Shown here: one piece after another, positions 10,101-19,092 of the stretch | How positions within the stretch are numbered: position 1 is the stretch's first letter | Layout of the letters: each line of letters begins with the position of its first letter | Assembly: GCF_016908975.1 (NCBI RefSeq) | Contig: NZ_JAFBEX010000013.1 | Span: 124,001-188,000, forward strand | Direction: 5' to 3' | DNA from: Neobacillus cucumis | Lineage (GTDB): Bacteria; Bacillota; Bacilli; Bacillales; Cytobacillaceae | Length of the DNA stretch: 64,000 bases | Translations under genes and position numbers: made by a program | The notes under the pieces: model-generated | What the model was told of the DNA's origin: nothing | Databases searched by the model: none | The model's input: the letters and a program-made list of their open reading frames with translations, nothing else

Positions 10101-11918
10101 TATACGGATGATTTTGAGTATAAAGATGAAAAATATACATCCTATAAAGATGCCGCTGTATTAAATGAAAGCGAGCAAGGATACCTTGCCAGCCGGGGAA
10201 ATACACCACGTTACACTACGGATATTGGCGGTGCTTTTGAAGTTGCGCAGAATCCGGATAATAATACCTTAAAAGCAGTAATTGACTCAGATACTCACGC
10301 AACTGGAGAGTGGAATCCTAAACCAGGTAATGATACGGTGCTCGGTGATGATCGCTGGTCAAATTACCAGGTAAGTATTGATTTCAAATTGGATACTGAC
10401 ACTGCAGGTACAAGTGCTAACTATGCAGGTGTAGCTGCACGGAACCTAATTACTAGTGGTGGAGAAAATCCAGGATATATTTTCAAGGTGTTTACTGATG
10501 GCTCCTACCAATTGCTTAAAGGCGGTACGGTGAAGGTAGCTGGAACCATTGCCGGTTTTGATAATACCAAATGGCATAATGAAGCACTTAAGGTTGTGGA
10601 TAATACTATAACAGCATATGTTGATGGCAAACAGATTACCGAATTTACCGATACATCAAGTCAGTATATGTCTGGGAAAGTTGGTATTACTAGCGGCTAC
10701 TACCATACTCAATTTGATAACCTGAAGGTTGTTCCAATTGAGGGATATTCATCATATGTCAGCAGACTGGATGATTTAGATTCTAGTGTCCATTATCAGG
10801 GAACCTGGAGTCATAATGCTTCTACTGGCTATGGCAACTTTAATAGAACAAATTCCGTAAGTTCTGCTGGCAGCATCATGAACTATTCATTTACTGGAAC
10901 AGGAATCAATCTTGTAGGTAACACTGGAGCAGCTAAGATTAATGTTTCTATTGACGGAAAAGAAGTGGAAAAAAATTATAGTATTTCCGCAACGGGCGAC
11001 CGTGCAACTTCTTATTTTGTAGAAGGTTTGGACTATGGCAAGCATACTATTCAGGTTCAGACAGTCAGCGGTTCGTATACGATTGATGCTATTGAAGTGC
11101 TGGATCAATTAGTAGATCATACGGCACCCGTTACTTCTGCAGAGGTGAATGGAAAAGAAAAAAATAATTGGTACAATTCTGATGTTACTGTGACGCTGAA
11201 CGGAGAAGATAAAGTGACCGGAATCGATCGAACTGAGTACAGAATTGGTGAAAGTGGGGACTGGACACCTTATAGGAATCCGATTACTCTCAATCAGGAT
11301 GGTACCATTACACTTCAGTATCGTTCCATCGACAAAGCAGGAAATATCGAAGAGGTAAAGCAGCAGACGATTATAATTGATAAATCAAAGCCACAATTTG
11401 AAGTATCCGTTAATGGTAAGGATCTTAAGGATGGAGAAAGCTTTGACGACTATTTGCCGCTTACCTTTAAAGTACAGGATGATCTATCTGGAATTGCTAC
11501 TGCAACAATCAACCTCGATGGCAAAACCTATTCTTTAGATCCTAACACCGAGAGCGAGGAAATAGACTTGGCGGGGAGACCAGGAAGCTTCACCGCAACG
11601 ATTACGGTAGAAGATCTTGCAGGCAATATCGTATCGGAGGTCCCATTTACCTTTACTGTAACAACTAGTATCAGCTCAATGAAGCAACTAGTAGAACGCT
11701 TTTCTTCTCAAGGAGAGATTAGCGGACCAATGATACCACAGCTAACGAATGACCTAAATCAAGCACAGCACCAGCTTGATATTGAAATGCCAGAAAATGC
11801 GGTTAAACATATTCAAGACTTTGTTGACCGACTTAACAATAAGGCATTAAGTGAATATAGCAGTGACAAAGCTAAGAAAGTTTTGAATGCCGATGCAAAT
11901 GATCTGATTAATAAATAA
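7122..11918 (+). CDS. Secreted multidomain GH59-like beta-galactosidase
   Basis: A 1598-residue exported protein. The order is: signal peptide (about 1-32, ending SAYA); a LamG/GH16-like beta-sandwich (about 43-220); three fibronectin type III repeats (about 225-315, 316-405, 407-500); a glycoside hydrolase domain (about 505-985) resembling GH59 galactocerebrosidases; a second beta-sandwich (about 1000-1205); a CBM-like module (about 1210-1325); an OmpL47-like domain (about 1332-1420); an Ig-like domain; and a C-terminal FIMAH-type helical domain (about 1516-1598). Glu667 (DKNE) and Glu753 (WYSEG) align with the acid/base and nucleophile of galactosylceramidase. No LPXTG or SLH anchor is seen. 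AAAGGAGG lies just before ATG-ATG. It probably releases terminal beta-galactose from an extracellular polymer; substrate is inferred. Confidence 0.8.
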   Translation: MMKRKKKVYSALATLMISSNLILPPGISAYADTGTTAGITNALLQDDFGDGDYTTNPTWTVDSGAWQISADPADSTNKVLNQTDTNEGIISAGSPNWTDYSVSMRLRAPSTANVWPGILARFQDKSNYYYLQMQNKSLVLTKVVNGTSTTLQSTNFTTNANTWYTFKMVLAGDSIKCYTVNNGVDTLVIDAKDSTFKNGKIGIRDKWQPVYVDDIQVTAITASGMTTPSGLTAAASSTTTHLSWNEAAGATGYNVYRAANAAGPYDLVQSNVTGTSVIDKGLAPSTAYYYKITAVGQGGQGGQSDLSDPIKSTTTEAISNSAVLSASDITDTAATLGWEAVNGATGYNLYRSNTSGSGYSLVYSGKDHTFTDTSLVTGKTYYYAMSFVNGNEDESAKSSETKITTKLVKPAIPTGLVVGTASSGSAVLNWNEVPGADTYDVYRADSDNGNYKLINEVTTNTVTDGSVLPDTTYYYKVSAKNGAGESDKSSSIKVTTATLNATPITVDGSKADQNPANTFKGFGMVSANGTSRLLLDYKAENPKKYEKILNELFNPTTGAGLNHIKVELGADLNTSTETTPATMRTADEKANVLRGADWHLVADAKKINPNITVDALRWADPKWVSDAFKTSTAAGYEARYKWYKNTIDAVYDTYGIKMDYIDPDKNETGSPDTAWIKYFSQRLKSETDERYDYSKIKIVASDENGTIKIATLMKNDQALRDAVDVISMHYNAYGTADSILMNQTYHKEVWYSEGTGPMTFSEYRVNASNPAGGLGGTNGILDTANHLINMFYSTSTQSAYMTRYEFQPAVGSFYDGGQYSSKELIHADSPWSGYSYSDSGVQMVRHFMNFAQVGWKYILGASFGDGTGANSISNTTNNYLTLADPNTGDYSMIFTNDSAVPRKYSVTVKNLDKAGSGLKVWETKGPDYGQAYDANWMKHVDDITPTANGDGSYSFTYVVKPYSILTLTTTIGQKEYQRDDDQADKNDKVLPLPYTDDFEYKDEKYTSYKDAAVLNESEQGYLASRGNTPRYTTDIGGAFEVAQNPDNNTLKAVIDSDTHATGEWNPKPGNDTVLGDDRWSNYQVSIDFKLDTDTAGTSANYAGVAARNLITSGGENPGYIFKVFTDGSYQLLKGGTVKVAGTIAGFDNTKWHNEALKVVDNTITAYVDGKQITEFTDTSSQYMSGKVGITSGYYHTQFDNLKVVPIEGYSSYVSRLDDLDSSVHYQGTWSHNASTGYGNFNRTNSVSSAGSIMNYSFTGTGINLVGNTGAAKINVSIDGKEVEKNYSISATGDRATSYFVEGLDYGKHTIQVQTVSGSYTIDAIEVLDQLVDHTAPVTSAEVNGKEKNNWYNSDVTVTLNGEDKVTGIDRTEYRIGESGDWTPYRNPITLNQDGTITLQYRSIDKAGNIEEVKQQTIIIDKSKPQFEVSVNGKDLKDGESFDDYLPLTFKVQDDLSGIATATINLDGKTYSLDPNTESEEIDLAGRPGSFTATITVEDLAGNIVSEVPFTFTVTTSISSMKQLVERFSSQGEISGPMIPQLTNDLNQAQHQLDIEMPENAVKHIQDFVDRLNNKALSEYSSDKAKKVLNADANDLINK

Positions 11919-11951
11919 TAGAATACGAGATAGTACTGTGTTACTAGAAAG

Positions 11952-11990
11952 CGACTCATATATTTAGAAAATGAATGAGTCGTCTTTTTT
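11952..11990 (+). terminator. Terminator after the GH59 gene
   Basis: CGACTCAT and ATGAGTCG form the stem, with a T-rich tail after it. The following bases to 12264 hold no gene, only an AT-rich leader with a TATAAT at 12070-12075 that may be the -10 of the next unit. Confidence 0.8.
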
Positions 11991-12138
11991 ATTTGTCTTG
12001 TAATTAAGAAAGTCAAAAATTTGAGCTGATACATCAAAAAAACGTTATTATGAAGATTCATGTTTATCTTATAATAGAAAAAGCAGAATGATACAATGCC
12101 CTATAAGGATGTCGAGGAACTGAATTTTTCCTTTTTTT

Positions 12139-12171
12139 AGGAGGATAAAAAATATGTCAAATTTTCTGTGA
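12139..12171 (+). other. Strong Shine-Dalgarno with a five-codon ORF
   Basis: An ideal AGGAGG at 12139-12144 sits 9 bases before an ATG that opens a reading frame of only five codons (MSNFL) ending in TGA at 12169-12171, about 95 bases before the real start of the binding-protein gene. It could be a leader peptide, the relic of a lost gene start, or chance. There is no attenuator hairpin that I can point to. Confidence 0.35.
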
Positions 12172-12264
12172 AACTAGTATAATTATTTATAAGTTGAGGA
12201 AATTTTGATAAGTATTTTTGAAAAGGCTTTCTTTAGGGGCGGCCTAACTCCTGGAGGGAAAAGG

Positions 12265-13608
12265 ATGAAGAAAAATATATGGTCTTTATTAATAGGTACC
12301 GTACTATTTTCGGTTCTAATAACAGGCTGTTCAGGTAGTGGAAGTAAGGTTTCGTCAGAACCAATAAAGGAGAAAAAAATTACTTTAAAATTCTATTCCC
12401 ATGGAACCGAGGCAAACTACAACTGGAAGAAAACAATCAATGCCTTTGAAAGGAAATATCCAAATATTCATATAGACTTAGTTGTTCTTAGTGAAAAGGG
12501 GGACACACAGGAATCTATTAAGAAGTTGGATCTTGCAGCTGCTTCAGGAGAACCAATGGATGTTCTCATGTTCAGTGATTCAGCAAGTTATTCCCAGCAT
12601 GTAAGTATGGGAATGGTAGCACCATTAGATGAATTTATCAAAGAAGATGGATATAAGGTTACGGAAGAATATAAGGTAGACACCCAAATAAACGGTAAAT
12701 ATTATGCACTCCCAGGTAAATTTAATTCATGGTACGTCCTATTAAATAAGGACCACTTGGATGCAGCTGGACTAAAGGTTCCTAAGGACTGGACATGGGA
12801 TGAATTCATGGAGTATGCGAAAGCGCTAACAAAGGACGGTCATTACGGTACATATTTCCATGGCCCGCAAGATGGAAGCTGGATGGAATATATGAGGCTT
12901 GCACTTGCAAGTGAGTCTGATAATTCAGAATTCCTGAAAGAGGATGGGAAGTCCAATTTAGATAATCCTCTATTTAAGAAGTCTCTGGAAATTAGATTGA
13001 AAATGGAAGAGGATAAATCTGCTGTCCCATATGCAGATGTCATTTCACAAAAGCTAAATTACCGTGATGAATTTTTAAATCAAAATGCAAGTTCGATCCT
13101 TATTGGAAGCTGGATGAATACATCGCTTGGAGGGACAAAGCAATCTCCATTAAATTTCCATGTTGCTGTAGCCCCTTTCCCAAAAAACAATAAATCTGAT
13201 AAGGGCGGTTATGCTCCAGTAACTACGGACTATATGTCAGTTGCTGCTAATTCCAAGCACAAAAAAGAAGCATACACCTTTATTCGGTGGTACACAACGG
13301 AAGGACAAATTGTCCAAGGGAAAAACATTCCATCCTGGAATAAAGTTAAGAATCAGGACTTAAAAAAAATTATCGATCATATTCTTAGCGGTACCCAAAA
13401 TCCCGAGTTGGTTGATAAAGAATCACTTATTAATGTCTTAACGAATGCAAAATCATCGAAGTTTACTCCACCAGTTCCGTATCAAGCGGAAATCTATAAG
13501 GTAATTAACGAGGAATATGAAAAATTAATCTTTGGTGAACAAACCATTGACCAGATGATTGAAGCATCACAAGAAAGGATACATGAAATTATTGATAACA
13601 ATCAATAA
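12265..13608 (+). CDS. Sugar ABC transporter substrate-binding lipoprotein
   Basis: Family 1 extracellular solute-binding protein of 447 residues. An N-terminal signal ends in the lipobox LITGC, so it is anchored by a lipidated Cys. The ATG at 12265 is preferred over the longer frame from 12205 because it directly precedes the signal peptide (MKKNIWSLL) and has GGAGGG upstream. No ABC permease or ATPase gene lies next to it; instead a sensor kinase and a response regulator follow 31 bases later. It could serve permeases encoded outside this window or act as the binding partner of the kinase. The likely ligand is an oligosaccharide from the polymer degraded by this locus, which is inference. 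Confidence 0.85.
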   Translation: MKKNIWSLLIGTVLFSVLITGCSGSGSKVSSEPIKEKKITLKFYSHGTEANYNWKKTINAFERKYPNIHIDLVVLSEKGDTQESIKKLDLAAASGEPMDVLMFSDSASYSQHVSMGMVAPLDEFIKEDGYKVTEEYKVDTQINGKYYALPGKFNSWYVLLNKDHLDAAGLKVPKDWTWDEFMEYAKALTKDGHYGTYFHGPQDGSWMEYMRLALASESDNSEFLKEDGKSNLDNPLFKKSLEIRLKMEEDKSAVPYADVISQKLNYRDEFLNQNASSILIGSWMNTSLGGTKQSPLNFHVAVAPFPKNNKSDKGGYAPVTTDYMSVAANSKHKKEAYTFIRWYTTEGQIVQGKNIPSWNKVKNQDLKKIIDHILSGTQNPELVDKESLINVLTNAKSSKFTPPVPYQAEIYKVINEEYEKLIFGEQTIDQMIEASQERIHEIIDNNQ

Positions 13609-13639
13609 TAAGGAAATTCGATTAAAAGGACTGAGCATT

Positions 13640-15478
13640 ATGAGGAAAAAGATTCATAATATACTATCACCTCGTTCATTTCGTTTTAAAGTCATTTTTA
13701 TATCCTTCATTTGTCTGCTCATACCTGCTACTATGACGCTATTTATCTATAATTATTTAACGAAAAATACCATCAGGGAACAGGCGTTGTCGAATGCAAA
13801 TAGAGAGCTGACAATTGCAAATGAATATGTTCAAAAGCAATTCGAGGATATGATGTATATTACAAACTTTATCCAAGTTGATGCTGAAATGAATACCCTT
13901 TTAAAAAGAAAAGCAAAGAATCTTAAAGATCAAACGCCAGACCAGAATTATCAAATGTTTTTAGATGATAGTAAAATTAACAAAACAATTGATAATATTA
14001 CCTTACTTGGAGGTAATTCCTACGTTACGATTCTTTTGAAAAATGGTAAGTCTTATACAAACTATTCGAGTAGTGAATATAACCCAACTGATTTATTCCA
14101 TGAAGATTGGTTTAAGCAATTGAATAAAACAAAGGGATATGAGTCAGTCTGGATTGGTAGTCAGCCGACTATGTTCAGTTCAGAGAAAAGCAAGAATCCC
14201 TATCAAATTTCAGTTGCCCGTACATTAAGGGATGAAAATTCTCATATTTATGGTTATGTAATTGTCACTACAATGGAAAATGAAGTCAGCCAAATATTCA
14301 AAAATATGTCGGGGCATGAAGAAATGGTGCTCTTAGATTCCTCAAATCATGTTATTTCAACCAGAGATGACTCTGAAATTGGTAAATCGTTTCAATACAG
14401 AGATCAACTTCGAGAAAAAAATTATTCCAATATTTTTCAAATTTCTAAAAAGAACTATTTAATTGCGGAACATAAAATTTCGTTTACAGGCTGGAAACTA
14501 GTTTCAGTTGTCCCTTATAAACAAGCTACCAATAAAGTAAACTCTATTTTTAATAAGGTCATTTTCGTTCAGGTTATATTTTTCTCCATATTCCTTGTCC
14601 TTATGACCTATTTTTTGAGAACGATAACAAAGCCGATTTCCCGTCTTGGCAATGTTGCAGATATTGTCCAACAAGGAAATTTAAACATTCGCTCCCATAT
14701 CAGAAGTAAAGATGAAGTTGGAAGATTGTCTAAGTCTTTTGATTTAATGCTTGATCGTATTAATGAAAAGATTCATGAGATTAAAGCAACAGAGGAAAGA
14801 AAAAGAAAGGCAGAACTTGATATGCTTCAGGCGCAAATCAATCCTCATTTTCTGTTCAATGTCCTTAATTCCATCAGAATGAAAGTATTGGTAAAAGGGG
14901 ATAAAGAAAGTGCCAATATGATCAGTTCTTTGTCAAAGTTACTGCGAATGACCATATCCAAAGAAAAGAAAATCATTACTTTGGATGAGGAAATTCAAAT
15001 TGTCCTAGACTTTATAAATATTATGAATATGAGGCAAAAGGAAAAAGTCATTGTTGAAATCTCGATTAGTGAAGAGGCAAATACAGTAATGATTCCAAGG
15101 TTTATTCTTCAGCCAATTATAGAAAATAGTATCATCCATGGCTTGAGCCAGAGTGCTGGGACAATAAAAGTAAATACGAAAGTAAAAGGAAATGAGACCA
15201 TCATTGTTATTGAGGATGATGGTCATGGTATGGATGAAGAGGCGTTGAAGCATTTACGAAGAAAGATAACTCTAGCTAATGACGCTGACTATTCTATTAA
15301 CAAAAGTAAAAAAGGCTTCTCATCACTGGGATTATCAAATGTGTATGAACGAATGTATATGACTTTTGGACAGGAATTTAAAATGGAAATAAAAAGTGAA
15401 ATAGGCAAGGGAACTCAAGTCATTTTATCCATTCCTAAAGGGGGGGGCAGGTCTAATGTACAAAGTAATGCTAGTTGA
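13640..15478 (+). CDS. LytS/YesM-type sensor histidine kinase
   Basis: Membrane sensor kinase of 612 residues. A transmembrane helix near the N-terminus (FKVIFISFICLLIPATM), a roughly 250-residue extracellular Cache-like sensor, a second membrane helix (about 305-330), a HAMP domain, then the His_kinase domain with His403 in NPHFLFN and a HATPase domain (N-box LQPIIENSIIHG). The ATG at 13640 with AAAGGA upstream is preferred to the much earlier ATG at 13559, which would overlap the previous gene and place 27 odd residues before the membrane helix. It overlaps the response regulator gene by 23 bases. It probably senses sugar availability, possibly through the neighbouring binding lipoprotein. 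Confidence 0.88.
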   Translation: MRKKIHNILSPRSFRFKVIFISFICLLIPATMTLFIYNYLTKNTIREQALSNANRELTIANEYVQKQFEDMMYITNFIQVDAEMNTLLKRKAKNLKDQTPDQNYQMFLDDSKINKTIDNITLLGGNSYVTILLKNGKSYTNYSSSEYNPTDLFHEDWFKQLNKTKGYESVWIGSQPTMFSSEKSKNPYQISVARTLRDENSHIYGYVIVTTMENEVSQIFKNMSGHEEMVLLDSSNHVISTRDDSEIGKSFQYRDQLREKNYSNIFQISKKNYLIAEHKISFTGWKLVSVVPYKQATNKVNSIFNKVIFVQVIFFSIFLVLMTYFLRTITKPISRLGNVADIVQQGNLNIRSHIRSKDEVGRLSKSFDLMLDRINEKIHEIKATEERKRKAELDMLQAQINPHFLFNVLNSIRMKVLVKGDKESANMISSLSKLLRMTISKEKKIITLDEEIQIVLDFINIMNMRQKEKVIVEISISEEANTVMIPRFILQPIIENSIIHGLSQSAGTIKVNTKVKGNETIIVIEDDGHGMDEEALKHLRRKITLANDADYSINKSKKGFSSLGLSNVYERMYMTFGQEFKMEIKSEIGKGTQVILSIPKGGGRSNVQSNAS

Positions 15479-17075
15479 CGATGATTATCCAGTATTAGAA
15501 TTGTTATCTCAAACTATTGAGTGGGAACAATTAGGAGTAAAGCTTCAAGGTATATATGAAAATGGAGCAAGCGCCTTTGAAGATGCACAGGATGAAATGC
15601 CCGATATTTTGATTACGGATATCGGTATGCCCAAAATGAATGGAATTGAATTAACAAAACGCTTAAAAGAGTTAAATCCTGCATTACAGGTTGTCATTTT
15701 GTCGTGCCATTCCGAATTTGAATTTGCCAAACAAGCCTTAAAACTCCAGGTTCAGGATTATATCGTCAAAGACATGTTCGACCCCGAGGATTTATGTGTA
15801 GTGGTAAAAAAAGTAAAAGAAAATCTTGATTCTCAAAAAAGGAAATCCATGGAGCAAATGCAGGTACAGCATATGCTCGATAAAAATAGAGAAAATGTAA
15901 AGAGCCGATTTATCAGACAAACAATCTATCAATCAGAAATCTCTGAAAAAGAATGGTTTATTGATGCTGGTGCTCTCGGATTACAGTTAGATAAAAGAGG
16001 ATACACAGCTACACTAGCATTTGTTCACGATTTTCATTTAGCTAAGGAGTATTATCTCTCGGAGGATAACTTAATTTTTTCTATTAACAATGTAATGAAT
16101 GAGCTTCTTAAAGACTCAAAATTAGAAGCAGCCCACTTTTTTCTAGAAGCAAATGAAATCTTTGTATTTTTTCCATGTTCTGAATCCATCAATACAGGTG
16201 CCTTTGATGATATAAATGAAAATATGAAAAAAATTCAAAGGGTTATAAAAAATTACTTAAATATACAATTATCCTTTATGGTAGGGAGTGACTGTTCAAG
16301 CCTTTCAGACATCAGGAAGGAGTTGTCACTTCTGCTCAATGCAAAACACCAGAGTTTTTATATGCTGCCAGGAAGCATTATTAAGAGGCAGATAGTTCAA
16401 CCAGTCACTAAAGATCTTTTTTCAAGATATGATGAAGCATCATCAGACTTTAGAGATCTATTGTTAAGGAAAGATGAAGGAATGATTATTCCGGTTGTTA
16501 GCAATTGGTTTACACACATTGAAGAAGCAAAGTATCCTCCTGAATTGGTAAAAGAGTGGATATTAAAACTATTATTAGATCTAAAGGTTAAATTGCATGC
16601 TCTGCAGTTATTCCGCCAAGAACACGATGTAGAATGTCTGCACCAAGAAATTATATTGAGTCATTTTCTAGGTGAATTAAAAGTTTTACTAATCAATTAC
16701 TTTAAATCTATGTTGTACCTCTCCAATGAAGTTTATAATCAGACAAAACGCAAGGAAATCTTGGATGCCATCAGCTATGTTTCTAAGAATCTAGAAAAGA
16801 GAATTAGCCTAGAAGAGGTTGCCAGCCATCTGTTTTTAAATCAAAGCTACTTTAGCCGTTTGTTTAAAAAAGAGATGGGTGAAACTTTTGTTGAATACGT
16901 AACAAAGATGAAAATCTCTAGGGCTAAGGAATTGCTTGAGCAAACAGCAGACTCCGTAGGGAAAATTTGTGAACGTCTTGGCTATGATAATCAAAGTTAT
17001 TTTATTAAACTATTTAAAAACCATGTTGGAGTCACTCCTATTGAGTTCCGAGGCGGAAAAAAGTCAGTAAGTTAA
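15456..17075 (+). CDS. YesN-type response regulator, AraC DNA-binding domain
   Basis: A 539-residue transcription factor with an N-terminal receiver domain (acidic pocket Asp8-Asp9, phospho-acceptor Asp55, Lys105) and a C-terminal AraC/XylS double helix-turn-helix (about residues 435-535, with SLEEVASHLFLNQSYFSRLFKKE and the second motif YDNQSYFIKLFKNHVGVTP). The middle region is the variable linker typical of YesN-like regulators. The start overlaps the kinase gene, so the pair is translationally coupled. Likely targets are the flanking polysaccharide-degradation genes. Confidence 0.9.
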   Translation: MYKVMLVDDDYPVLELLSQTIEWEQLGVKLQGIYENGASAFEDAQDEMPDILITDIGMPKMNGIELTKRLKELNPALQVVILSCHSEFEFAKQALKLQVQDYIVKDMFDPEDLCVVVKKVKENLDSQKRKSMEQMQVQHMLDKNRENVKSRFIRQTIYQSEISEKEWFIDAGALGLQLDKRGYTATLAFVHDFHLAKEYYLSEDNLIFSINNVMNELLKDSKLEAAHFFLEANEIFVFFPCSESINTGAFDDINENMKKIQRVIKNYLNIQLSFMVGSDCSSLSDIRKELSLLLNAKHQSFYMLPGSIIKRQIVQPVTKDLFSRYDEASSDFRDLLLRKDEGMIIPVVSNWFTHIEEAKYPPELVKEWILKLLLDLKVKLHALQLFRQEHDVECLHQEIILSHFLGELKVLLINYFKSMLYLSNEVYNQTKRKEILDAISYVSKNLEKRISLEEVASHLFLNQSYFSRLFKKEMGETFVEYVTKMKISRAKELLEQTADSVGKICERLGYDNQSYFIKLFKNHVGVTPIEFRGGKKSVS

Positions 17076-17081
17076 GATTTG

Positions 17082-17113
17082 AGTCCAGTTAAAAGCTGGA
17101 CTATTTTTTTTAA
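17082..17113 (+). terminator. Terminator after the response regulator gene
   Basis: AGTCCAG and CTGGACT pair around a 7-base loop and are followed by a long T run. Confidence 0.85.
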
Positions 17114-17252
17114 AAAAGAAGATCTTTTTAATATAAACAAGTCAAAATTTTATTAAGAGTTATCAAAAAATCGCTACTAATCGATTATTTTTAAACTCTA
17201 TAATTTAACTAATGCAAGAAATAATTACACCTAGTAAGGGAGGGGTAAATCC

Positions 17253-19079
17253 TTGATTAGTGCGGATTATAAGAGTTTGCTAGGATCAGAAACATCTCTT
17301 TTATTTTCAACCGGGGAGGAAAAAAATAAATGGTGGAGAAACACAGCTCAAAATCCTGCATATCAAACGTTTATTGAAGAAATAAGAGATGAAGCTAACA
17401 ATCTTCTGCCAGAAAGGGATCCAATCCAATCCTATTCACTATTTAGGATTTTTGCTGAGACTGGTTCACGTCTTGAATATGAAAAGATTTATTTTCAAAA
17501 GAGAAGAAGGTTAAATACTTTTGCTATGATGGTGCTTCTTGAACCTGAAAAAATCGAGTACCTAAATGCATTGGAAAATACAATATGGTCAGTTTGTAAT
17601 GAATATACTTGGTGTCTTCCTGCACATTTAATCAATAGCCCAGAAACATCAGCCCAACTAGGTTACTCTCTGAGACAGCCATTTACACAAGGTTACACAA
17701 TTGACTTGTTTGCAGCAGAAACGGCATTTACTTTAGCCGAAATTTTAAAATTGACTGAGGATTATTTAAGTCCACTAATTTGTAAGCGTATTTACGAGGA
17801 AGTATACAGGCGGATATTCCATCCATTCCAAGAAAAACAATTTGGGTGGGAAACCCAAACCCATAACTGGGCAGCTGTTTGTGCAGGGTCGATTGGAGCA
17901 GCCGCGCTGCACTTAATAAAAGATGCCAGTGAACTGGCCATAATAATTGAGCGGGTACTTCCAGCGATGGATTCTTATTTAAAAGGGTTTAATAAGGATG
18001 GCATTTGTCTTGAGGGGTATGGTTACTGGCAATATGGATTTGGCTATTTTGTCTATTTTGCCGATTTACTAAAAAAACGGACAACAGGAAAGTTGAATCT
18101 ATTTGATTTTGAAAAAGTTCATCAAATTGCACTCTTTCAACAAAGATGTTTTTTGAATCAGAGCTTGGTTGTAAACTTTTCGGATGCCCTTCCTACAGCG
18201 ACCGTATTTTTAGGTTTGAGTCATTATTTAAGCGGTATTTACAGTGATTTTGAAGTACCGGAACAGGGGCTTCGGGCGAAGTATTCAGATGATCATTGCA
18301 ACAGATGGGCTCCGGCAATCCGTAATTTACTGTGGTTTGATGAAAATGCTTCTCCGAAACCATGGAAAAGTGGAACCTATTACTCGGAAGAATCCGCTTG
18401 GTTCATTTCAAGACATCAATCGGGAGCCGGAAATTTTTCCTTCGCAGCAAAGGGAGGTCATAACGATGAGCCTCATAATCATAACGATATCGGTCATTTT
18501 ATCTTGCAGGGAAACAATGAAGTATTTTTAAAGGATTTAGGATCTGGTTTATACACTAAGGATTACTTCAATGATAAACGCTATTCGTATTTATGTAATG
18601 GTTCACAGGGACATTCTGTACCTATTATTAATGAACAATTTCAAAAAGAAGGTCCTTTAAGGTTTGCCAAGATCCTTGATATTGCAATAAGAGAAGAGGT
18701 AGAAACCTTTGAACTCGATATTGAAAATTCGTATGAAGTCGAGAGTCTTCAAAAACTTTCAAGAAAGTTTACCTGGATGAAACAGAAACATCCGAAGCTT
18801 ATTTTGGAAGATTGCTATTCTTTTAAAGAACAACCTTTTTCTGTTATTGAAAGGTTCATCATTCCCACACTTTCGTTAACAAAGGATGATCAAGGTGTCA
18901 TTCTTGAAGGACATGGAAGAATGAGAATCGTATATGACAAAACCAAGCTTTTACTGAAAGTTAGAACCATAGAATTTGAAAATCATTTCGGAGAAAAAGA
19001 AAATAACATCGCCCTCGATTTTAATGTAATAAACCCAGAAAAGGTTTGTAGGGTGAAACTAGTTTTCAAATTTGAATAG
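17253..19079 (+). CDS. Heparinase II/III family protein
   Basis: A 608-residue protein without a signal peptide, so probably intracellular. An N-terminal (alpha/alpha) toroid (about 1-380; THNWAAVCAGSIGAAAL, GYGYWQYGFGYF) is followed by an antiparallel beta-sandwich (about 390-608) with HNDEPHNHNDIGHF near residues 403-416, the His-rich motif of heparinase II/III-like enzymes. The start is a TTG at 17253 with AAGGGAGGGG 7 bases upstream; a TATAAT lies at 17199-17204. It would cleave a uronic-acid-containing oligosaccharide by beta-elimination, generating an unsaturated uronate for the GH88 enzyme encoded next. Precise substrate is unknown; some members of the superfamily are hydrolases or unassigned. 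Confidence 0.78.
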   Translation: MISADYKSLLGSETSLLFSTGEEKNKWWRNTAQNPAYQTFIEEIRDEANNLLPERDPIQSYSLFRIFAETGSRLEYEKIYFQKRRRLNTFAMMVLLEPEKIEYLNALENTIWSVCNEYTWCLPAHLINSPETSAQLGYSLRQPFTQGYTIDLFAAETAFTLAEILKLTEDYLSPLICKRIYEEVYRRIFHPFQEKQFGWETQTHNWAAVCAGSIGAAALHLIKDASELAIIIERVLPAMDSYLKGFNKDGICLEGYGYWQYGFGYFVYFADLLKKRTTGKLNLFDFEKVHQIALFQQRCFLNQSLVVNFSDALPTATVFLGLSHYLSGIYSDFEVPEQGLRAKYSDDHCNRWAPAIRNLLWFDENASPKPWKSGTYYSEESAWFISRHQSGAGNFSFAAKGGHNDEPHNHNDIGHFILQGNNEVFLKDLGSGLYTKDYFNDKRYSYLCNGSQGHSVPIINEQFQKEGPLRFAKILDIAIREEVETFELDIENSYEVESLQKLSRKFTWMKQKHPKLILEDCYSFKEQPFSVIERFIIPTLSLTKDDQGVILEGHGRMRIVYDKTKLLLKVRTIEFENHFGEKENNIALDFNVINPEKVCRVKLVFKFE

Positions 19080-19092
19080 AAGGGTGAAGAAG

